Below are positions 50,656 to 55,670 of a DNA stretch of 55,670 nucleotides, one piece after another. The position numbers and the translations under genes are program-made. Within the stretch, counting starts at the first letter, position 1. Each line of letters begins with the position of its first letter. Under the pieces are notes generated by a model. It was not told the DNA's origin. It ran no database searches and was given only the letters and a program-made list of their open reading frames with translations. The DNA comes from Chloroflexi bacterium B3_Chlor (lineage in GTDB: Bacteria > Chloroflexota > Anaerolineae > UBA7937 > B3-Chlor), in NCBI GenBank assembly GCA_005223035.1, contig NJBK01000015.1:1-55670 (forward strand), in the 5' to 3' direction.

Positions 50656-51549
50656 TTACTCGCTGACTCGTCTGAAAATGACTCGCCACGAGTGATGGGG
50701 GCTCTCAACAGGACAGGCATCGACGAAGGCAAGTTCCTCTGCTATCTGGCTCATCCCGTTCAGCACCTGGACGGTGTAGGTGCCAGGAGCGGTGACCTGG
50801 AAGTCTGCGAAGCCAGGATCTACCTCAGGCTTCAGACCGGTGAAGAAGGTATCCTCACCCTCAGGGCCAGCAACCATAATCTGCACACCGGCCAAACCCT
50901 TGTCATGCTCGCCCTTAACGTAGACCAGGATGTAATCGCCGTCCCAATCGCTGCTGCAACCCAGATCAGTCTGCTCCACCAGTTGGAAATCAACCCCTGC
51001 TAGAGGCGTGGGAGTCTCCGTTGGAGGCGGCTGAGTCGCCGTGGGAGTGGGCTCAGGAGGAGTTTCCGTCGGCGTGTCCGTGGGTTCCGGGGGAGGCTGA
51101 GTAGGCGTCGGCGCGATTGTGGCCTCCACAGTGGGCGTGACTGTTGGGGAGACGATGATCTCACGCGTCGGAGTGGGTGTTGCTAGGTACGGCAGCAACG
51201 CCACATCCTGTACCCCCACGTCGTAGGCCAATCGAGCCAGGCTGCGGGCCTCTTCCCCATATCCTGCTTCGCCATACCTTTGGAAAAGACGTACCACCAC
51301 TTGTTTGGTATCGTCGAAACCGAGCTGATCCAATCTGAGCTCAGCCAACCCCAGGTCACCATGTTGCGAGTAAGCGGCCGCTATCATCACCACGTAGTCG
51401 TCCTTGTGCTCTCCACGCAAGTCAACTGGGTCGGTGTCGTAGTATTGCACTGGCCAGACCACCCACGTGATCACCAGACCGATACCGAGACCAAGAGCGC
51501 AACCCACAACCAAGAACAGCCAGTGTCTCATTCTCAGATCAGCGAACAT
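50656..51549 (-). CDS. Anchored Thr/Pro-linker protein, paralogue 3
   Basis: The 297-residue protein has an N-terminal membrane helix (WLFLVVGCALGLGIGLVITW) and the family motif WPVQYYDTDPVDLRGEHKDD with a short helical repeat domain (about 45-120, YVVMIAAAYSQHGDLGLAEL). A Thr/Pro linker of about 65 residues leads to a beta-rich C-terminal domain (GVQIMVAGPEGEDTFFTG, APGTYTVQVLNG), possibly carbohydrate- or protein-binding. It is last of three tandem paralogues, 12 bases after the second. No known function. Confidence 0.8.
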   Translation of the reverse strand: MFADLRMRHWLFLVVGCALGLGIGLVITWVVWPVQYYDTDPVDLRGEHKDDYVVMIAAAYSQHGDLGLAELRLDQLGFDDTKQVVVRLFQRYGEAGYGEEARSLARLAYDVGVQDVALLPYLATPTPTREIIVSPTVTPTVEATIAPTPTQPPPEPTDTPTETPPEPTPTATQPPPTETPTPLAGVDFQLVEQTDLGCSSDWDGDYILVYVKGEHDKGLAGVQIMVAGPEGEDTFFTGLKPEVDPGFADFQVTAPGTYTVQVLNGMSQIAEELAFVDACPVESPHHSWRVIFRRVSE

Positions 51550-51561
51550 GACAACTCTTTC

Positions 51562-52536
51562 TCAGGGCTGGTAGGTGCGACGAAAGGTGAGCAGGAAACA
51601 GGTGTGGTGTTTCCTGTATGGATCTGCGCGTGTCCCCAGCCCTAGGCCATACATCTTGTCGCTCGGGTCACCATCGACATAGACATTGTAAGCACCCAGC
51701 AGTTCATTCATGGGGTAGTTGAACGCGTGCTCCTCTCCCAGCTTGTCGGGATGAGGATAGGGTTCAGGATGAGCTCCGCCTCCATATTCAATCACCACTG
51801 TTTGGCCGAATGAGCGGTTCCCGTGCTCGTCCAAGACCTCTACATAGATATGATGCCTGCCTCCGCACTCCTCCTGCCATATGGCCCTGACCAGCCTCCA
51901 ATACCACTGCCCAGAGCTGGCCTGGGCCTCCTCCGTCCTCACAGTGGGCCAGAAGTAGTCAAGGCGACGGTCCCACTCTCGAGGCACAGCGGTGGGATAC
52001 GTAGGAGCCCTGGTGGGAGTCGGGGCCGGCGGAGCAGGGGGGAGGGGGGTATTAGTCGCCGTAGGAACCAACGTGGGCGTCTGGGTCGGTGCCGGAGTAT
52101 CAGTCGGCGTGAAGGTAGGGATAGGTGTCTCGGTCGGTGTAGGGCTAGGTGCAGTGGCGACCAAGTATTCCGCCATGGACTCGTCCTCGGCTCCCAGAGC
52201 CAGCGCCAACGCGATCAATCGCCTGGTAGCTTCCGCATCCCCATCGCTTTCGATGTAGCGACTTGCCAACTCAGCCACGGCCGAAACTGGATCCTCCTCG
52301 CCCAGCGCAGTCAGCCGCTCTCGTGCTCGATCCAGATCTCGGTTGGCCGCGTAGGAATCGCTGACCCCTATCATGTACTGCTCGCGCAGATAGTCCAGCA
52401 GCGCCGCGGTCTCAGGCCTTTCCTTCTCTACCAGGCAAAGTCTCCACGGCGATAGCAAGCCCACCGCCAACATCACACCCCCTACGATCAGGACCAGGAC
52501 CCAGGGAAGCCATCCTCTACTTCTTTGCCAACCCAA
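51562..52536 (-). CDS. Anchored Thr/Pro-linker protein, paralogue 2
   Basis: The 324-residue protein has an N-terminal membrane helix (WVLVLIVGGVMLAVGLLS), a helical domain homologous to its neighbours (MIGVSDSYAANRDLDRARER, then YIESDGDAEATRRLIALALA), a Thr/Pro/Ala linker, and a C-terminal domain with WYWRLVRAIWQEECGGRHHI and DPYRKHHTCFLLTFRRTY. It has lost the Y-D-T-D-P-V-D-L motif kept by the other two. Distal domains differ between the three, which suggests different ligands on a common anchor. Confidence 0.8.
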   Translation of the reverse strand: MGWQRSRGWLPWVLVLIVGGVMLAVGLLSPWRLCLVEKERPETAALLDYLREQYMIGVSDSYAANRDLDRARERLTALGEEDPVSAVAELASRYIESDGDAEATRRLIALALALGAEDESMAEYLVATAPSPTPTETPIPTFTPTDTPAPTQTPTLVPTATNTPLPPAPPAPTPTRAPTYPTAVPREWDRRLDYFWPTVRTEEAQASSGQWYWRLVRAIWQEECGGRHHIYVEVLDEHGNRSFGQTVVIEYGGGAHPEPYPHPDKLGEEHAFNYPMNELLGAYNVYVDGDPSDKMYGLGLGTRADPYRKHHTCFLLTFRRTYQP

Positions 52537-52557
52537 GTTGATCCTCTATGATGGTAC

Positions 52558-53652
52558 TCACTGAGAAATCTCGCGAAACGTGACGTTCAAATGCTCATGG
52601 AAAGTCAGTCCGATCCACCCCAGTCCGTCTACACAATCACTGGCGATGCCATCCATTACCCAGACAGCGTGATACCCCTTCTGGCCCTGATCTGGCCAAT
52701 ACGCGCTGCCGGGACCCATGGAATATGTGGCTTCGCCCCTCTCGTTGGTTACTTCTACGTGGGCCAGCGGCTTTCTGCCGCAGCATCCGCCCGGTGTGTC
52801 TACATAGGGCTCAAACCCGAAGAAAGCGACTTGCACCCCAGGCTTGGGCGCTCCATACCGATCCTGGACCGTTGCGCGCAGCGTCACATCTGTGTATTGA
52901 GCCAACTCAACAACCGAGTAAACCACGCCGCCTGGGCAATCAGATGCATAAGCCATTAGATAGCTCCTCGGGACACCAAAGTGCGACTGCAGCCAGCCCC
53001 AGTCTCGGCGATTCCTGTCAATATCCAGGATGACGGGATCTGGGCGCCCTGGGCAGCCACCCGCAGGCCCTGACGTGGCAGTGGGCGTGTTGGTGGACGC
53101 TGGAGGCTCTGGCGTATTAGTCGGAGGCACCGAGGTGAGGGTCGGCGTCGGCGGCCTTGGCGTATGGGTCGGCGTTGGAGGCACCGGAGTGGAAGTCGGC
53201 ACTGCGGTGGGTGTCTCGGTCGGCGTACGGGTGGCTGTTTCCGTGGCGGTAGGCGTGAACGTCGGCGCCAGAGTGGGGGTCGCAGTGGCGACGTAGGCCA
53301 GCATGGCCTCAGTGCTGGAGCCCAGCGCATCGGCCAGCATCACCAGATTGTGCGTGACGGTACTGTCCTCACCCCGCTCCAAGTACCTTTGGGCCAAGTC
53401 GGCCACCACCTGGGCGATGTCCTCCTCCTCGAGCTTGGCTAACCTATCCTTCGCCTGGTCCAAATCGCCATTGAGAGCGTAAGAGGCGCTGACCAGAACG
53501 ACGTACTCTTCCTTGTGCTCCTCCTTCAAGTCCACCGGATCCGTGTCATAGAATTCGACCGGCCAGATCCCCCATCCAATGAGGAAACCCACGCCGACGC
53601 CCAACGCGACTCCCACTAGGAGCAACGTCACAACCGCTTTCCAAGCATTCAT
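52558..53652 (-). CDS. Anchored Thr/Pro-linker protein, paralogue 1
   Basis: The start MNAWKAVVTLLLVG is chosen over one at 53700. The ~364-residue protein has a membrane helix (VTLLLVGVALGVGVGFLIGW), the motif WPVEFYDTDPVDLKEEHKEE, and a helical domain (YVVLVSASYALNGDLDQAKD, RLAKLEEEDIAQVVADLAQR). A Thr/Pro linker (about 130-195) leads to a Cys-containing C-terminal domain with TPGGCCGRKPLAHVEVTNER and GYHAVWVMDGIASDCVDGL, likely beta-sandwich. First of three paralogues transcribed together. Confidence 0.8.
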   Translation of the reverse strand: MNAWKAVVTLLLVGVALGVGVGFLIGWGIWPVEFYDTDPVDLKEEHKEEYVVLVSASYALNGDLDQAKDRLAKLEEEDIAQVVADLAQRYLERGEDSTVTHNLVMLADALGSSTEAMLAYVATATPTLAPTFTPTATETATRTPTETPTAVPTSTPVPPTPTHTPRPPTPTLTSVPPTNTPEPPASTNTPTATSGPAGGCPGRPDPVILDIDRNRRDWGWLQSHFGVPRSYLMAYASDCPGGVVYSVVELAQYTDVTLRATVQDRYGAPKPGVQVAFFGFEPYVDTPGGCCGRKPLAHVEVTNERGEATYSMGPGSAYWPDQGQKGYHAVWVMDGIASDCVDGLGWIGLTFHEHLNVTFREISQ

Positions 53653-53698
53653 CGTTCGCCCCACAACGGAAGACACCCAAAAAAGAGAACCGACGCCC

Positions 53699-53713
53699 AA
53701 CCGCCTGGCGGTT
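53699..53713. promoter_or_regulatory. Palindrome upstream of the triplet operon
   Basis: AACCGCC-T-GGCGGTT is a perfect 7-bp palindrome about 45 bases before the first triplet gene. It may be an operator; it is too tight for a hairpin. Confidence 0.35.
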
Positions 53714-53823
53714 CGTAAGCTCGTCGGTTCGGGTCAATCACGATGTTGTCAGCAGATCTAGACATATGCAGCTCACATCTTCGGATCCTAGCTATGCTGC
53801 CCAGAAGCTGCTATAATGAATCA

Positions 53824-53915
<92 letters not shown>

Positions 53916-53940
53916 TTGTGCCTAGTATAGACCAAACTGA

Positions 53941-54555
53941 GTGTTTAGTCAAGTGGACGAAAAGGCGTTGATCGCCTCTACCCGGCAAGGCGACACGCGT
54001 GCCTTCAATCAGCTGGTATCACACTACCAGGACATGGTCTATAACCTGGCTTATCGTATCCTGGGTGACGCAGAAGCGGCGGCAGACGTCAGCCAGGATA
54101 CCTTCCTCTCCGCTTTTCAGGCCGTCTCCAGGTTCAAAGGCGGCTCGTTCAAGGCCTGGCTGCTGCGTATAGCCACCAACGCCTGCTACGATCAACTACG
54201 ACTTCAGAAGCGACGTCCCACGAGTTCCCTCGAAGCGGTCTACACTGAAAGCGATCCCTCTTCGCACTTCGTCGATGGAAGGGAAACCCCTGAGGAACAT
54301 ACCCTGCGGCAGGAACTAGGCCAGACGATACAGAAGGGGATAGACACACTAACGCTGGACCAGCGGGTAACCCTGGTGCTCTCGGACGTGCAGGGCTTGA
54401 GCTACAAGGAGATAGCCGAAGTCACGGGCATTTCCGAGGGTACAGTGAAGTCACGCCTGAGCCGTGCTCGCGCCAACCTGCGCGACTACCTGTTAGATCA
54501 AAGGGAACTTCTGCCCGCTCGTTACCGTCTTAAGGATGAGGGCCAGAATGCTTGA
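53941..54555 (+). CDS. ECF-subfamily RNA polymerase sigma factor
   Basis: The 204-residue protein starts at a GTG (53941; another GTG at 53953 is possible, and neither has a strong site). Region 2 has RAFNQLVSHYQDMVYNLAYR and DVSQDTFLSAFQAV; region 4 has LSYKEIAEVTGISEGTVKSR. An extra C-terminal tail is modest. It is paired with an anti-sigma gene whose start overlaps its end (ATGCTTGA), so the two are translationally coupled. It is divergent from the surface-protein triplet across tRNA-Leu. Confidence 0.93.
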   Translation: MFSQVDEKALIASTRQGDTRAFNQLVSHYQDMVYNLAYRILGDAEAAADVSQDTFLSAFQAVSRFKGGSFKAWLLRIATNACYDQLRLQKRRPTSSLEAVYTESDPSSHFVDGRETPEEHTLRQELGQTIQKGIDTLTLDQRVTLVLSDVQGLSYKEIAEVTGISEGTVKSRLSRARANLRDYLLDQRELLPARYRLKDEGQNA

Positions 54556-55585
54556 TTTCCTGCGAAAGATGGGAAAATCCGAACACGAATTGGTGGAGGA
54601 ATCCCTCTCGGCTTACATAGATGGGGAGTTGTCGTTCGGCGAGAAGGCCCAGGTGGAGAAACATCTAGAGGAGTGTCAGGCCTGCTCCGAGAACCTGGCC
54701 ACCCTTCGGCAGACGGTGGTCTTGTTAGGAGAGTTGCCGACGGTACCTGCACCCATTTCGTTCGCCCTTCGCCCTGCACCAGTCAGGCCCAAGGCGAGGG
54801 TCCCAGCTCCTGCCTGGGGCTACGGTTTGCTGAAAGGGGCCACCGCGCTGGCCGCGCTCCTTCTGGTGTTGCTCATCGGCGGCGATCTGACTGTCCAGTT
54901 TCTCGGTGGCTTCCCGCTGGCAACTCGCGCTCCACTCGCCCCAGCGGCTGAGGTGGCCCTGGCACCGTCCACCGTGCCCAGTGTTGTCCCTGCGCCCGCT
55001 GAGGTGCAGCCAATTGTCGGTGAGACCAAGGCCACGCAGGAAGAGACGGAGACAGCCCCACCCCCAGCGGCAGAGGAGCCTCCCGCCCCCGCTCCAGCGC
55101 CCACGGAACCTCCCGAAGCATACCGGGCCCCCTCCGTACAGGACGTGGCTAGTCCAGCAGCAAGGGCAGAGGGTGCGGGGCCAGCCGATACGCCGACCGC
55201 CATGGGAACGCCAGTGGAGACACCCACCTGGGAAAACGAATGCATCGGAAGTGAGAGCATTGAACCCACTGTTACTTGCGTTCCCGAGCCCTTGCCGAGC
55301 CCAGCTGCGCCCGAGGGTGCCGAGCCCACGGCCCAGACCACTCCGCTGGAACTCCCGAAGGAGGAGGACGCCGCGACCACTGCCGTGCCCACACCGACCT
55401 CAGAGGTCGTGGCCATGGCGGAGCTCCCCGCCGAGGAAACACACGAACGCGATGTCGGCTATTACGAGGCCCAAACCTCCCCGTTGTTGCCCCTGCGCCT
55501 GGCGGAGTTGATCGTCTTCATCCTCTTGATCCTCCTGGTCCTCGTCACGCTGGTAACACGGTGGCTAGTACGCAGGCATGGCTGA
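54548..55585 (+). CDS. Anti-sigma factor with zinc-finger (zf-HC2) and Pro/Ala-rich outer region
   Basis: The ATG at 54548 has GAGGG upstream and overlaps the sigma gene by eight bases. The ~345-residue protein has an N-terminal anti-sigma domain (ELVEESLSAYIDGELSFGEK, then HLEECQACSENL with the H-x3-C-x2-C site), a membrane helix (ATALAALLLVLLIGGDL), a long Pro/Ala/Thr/Glu-rich outer region of about 200 residues, and a second membrane helix near the end (LAELIVFILLILLVLVTLVT). Two membrane passes with a disordered outer loop are unusual for the family and may sense wall or envelope state. Confidence 0.88.
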   Translation: MLDFLRKMGKSEHELVEESLSAYIDGELSFGEKAQVEKHLEECQACSENLATLRQTVVLLGELPTVPAPISFALRPAPVRPKARVPAPAWGYGLLKGATALAALLLVLLIGGDLTVQFLGGFPLATRAPLAPAAEVALAPSTVPSVVPAPAEVQPIVGETKATQEETETAPPPAAEEPPAPAPAPTEPPEAYRAPSVQDVASPAARAEGAGPADTPTAMGTPVETPTWENECIGSESIEPTVTCVPEPLPSPAAPEGAEPTAQTTPLELPKEEDAATTAVPTPTSEVVAMAELPAEETHERDVGYYEAQTSPLLPLRLAELIVFILLILLVLVTLVTRWLVRRHG

Positions 55586-55624
55586 GCGAAGAACTCAAAG
55601 TGACACGCTTGCCTCCATGCGGTA

Positions 55625-55670
55625 GTTGAAACTCCCTAGGAAAAGAGAAGGCCCTTCCTGGTGGAAGAGC
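55625..55670. terminator. Possible terminator cut by the window edge
   Basis: AAAAGAGAAGGCCCTTCC then GGAAGAGC looks like the left arm and start of the right arm of a long hairpin, but the right side lies outside the window. Confidence 0.3.

Noticed and set aside
51000-51170. Tandem repeats as a CRISPR or satellite array
   Set aside because: These stretches (also 52010-52150, 53080-53280, 31400-31670) are in-frame Thr/Pro codon repeats inside genes, without regular repeat-spacer structure.

Overview
The window looks like a chromosomal segment of an uncultured member of the Chloroflexota, most likely Anaerolineae-like. This is inferred from Thr/Pro-rich linkers in exported proteins (3248-5221, 28877-31675, 50656-53652), moderately high GC, and the mix of an archaeal-flavoured DUF763 protein, a baeRF protein, an RpoD-type sigma factor and a Chloroflexota-style bifunctional penicillin-binding protein. 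No rRNA operon, CRISPR array, complete transposon or intact prophage was seen. Many promoters can be read directly, and nearly all have TTGNNN and TANNNT boxes 17 bp apart.

Layout. 1-764 is the 3' end of a thiolase gene. 765-5753 is an accessory island. It holds a decayed transporter remnant, a three-gene cassette of unknown function with a HEPN-like protein (2926 to 1301), and a five-gene cluster of zinc-ribbon, membrane and lipoprotein-like proteins (5221 to 3042). It ends at a tyrosine-recombinase fragment next to tRNA-Gly(CCC). 5800-11259 carries a GAF histidine kinase, a fused spermidine-synthase-like membrane protein, a TIGR01906/DUF1461 protein, a cold-shock protein and the primary-type sigma factor. 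11680-13568 has a broken FHA gene, an aldo/keto reductase with Fe-S motifs and a Cys-rich protein. 16762 down to 13701 is a putative DNA-repair operon (SPL-like radical SAM, DUF763, Fpg). 16902-19418 holds a NERD-like protein, a prepilin peptidase and a polytopic membrane protein.

19456-23963 contains two paralogous nucleotidyltransferase-like genes around a UspA and a metallophosphoesterase; one is in an operon with two unknown genes. 24634-32456 has an amino acid permease, selA, a penicillin-binding protein and a small protein made of two tandem HTH units behind a perfect consensus promoter. 37811 down to 32470 reads rho, LysM/M23 peptidase, DUF72, AmmeMemoRadiSam radical SAM enzyme, baeRF. 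42145 down to 38334 reads receiver-GGDEF, MoxR ATPase, DUF58, GNAT, divergent from a receiver-GAF-histidine kinase that is followed by efp. 45178-50648 holds PhzF, GNAT, a fused ChlI/ChlD-type chelatase and an old-yellow-enzyme reductase. 50656-53652 is a tandem triplet of anchored Thr/Pro-linker proteins, followed by tRNA-Leu(CAA) and an ECF sigma/anti-sigma pair.

The most notable signal is a frameshift cassette in the chelatase gene: an SD-like GAGGAG, an A9 run and a GC-rich stem-loop, with a -1 frame stop five codons past the run. It would make a ChlI-sized protein from a fused ChlI-ChlD gene. Candidate undescribed systems are the HEPN cassette, the nucleotidyltransferase operon and the zinc-ribbon cluster.
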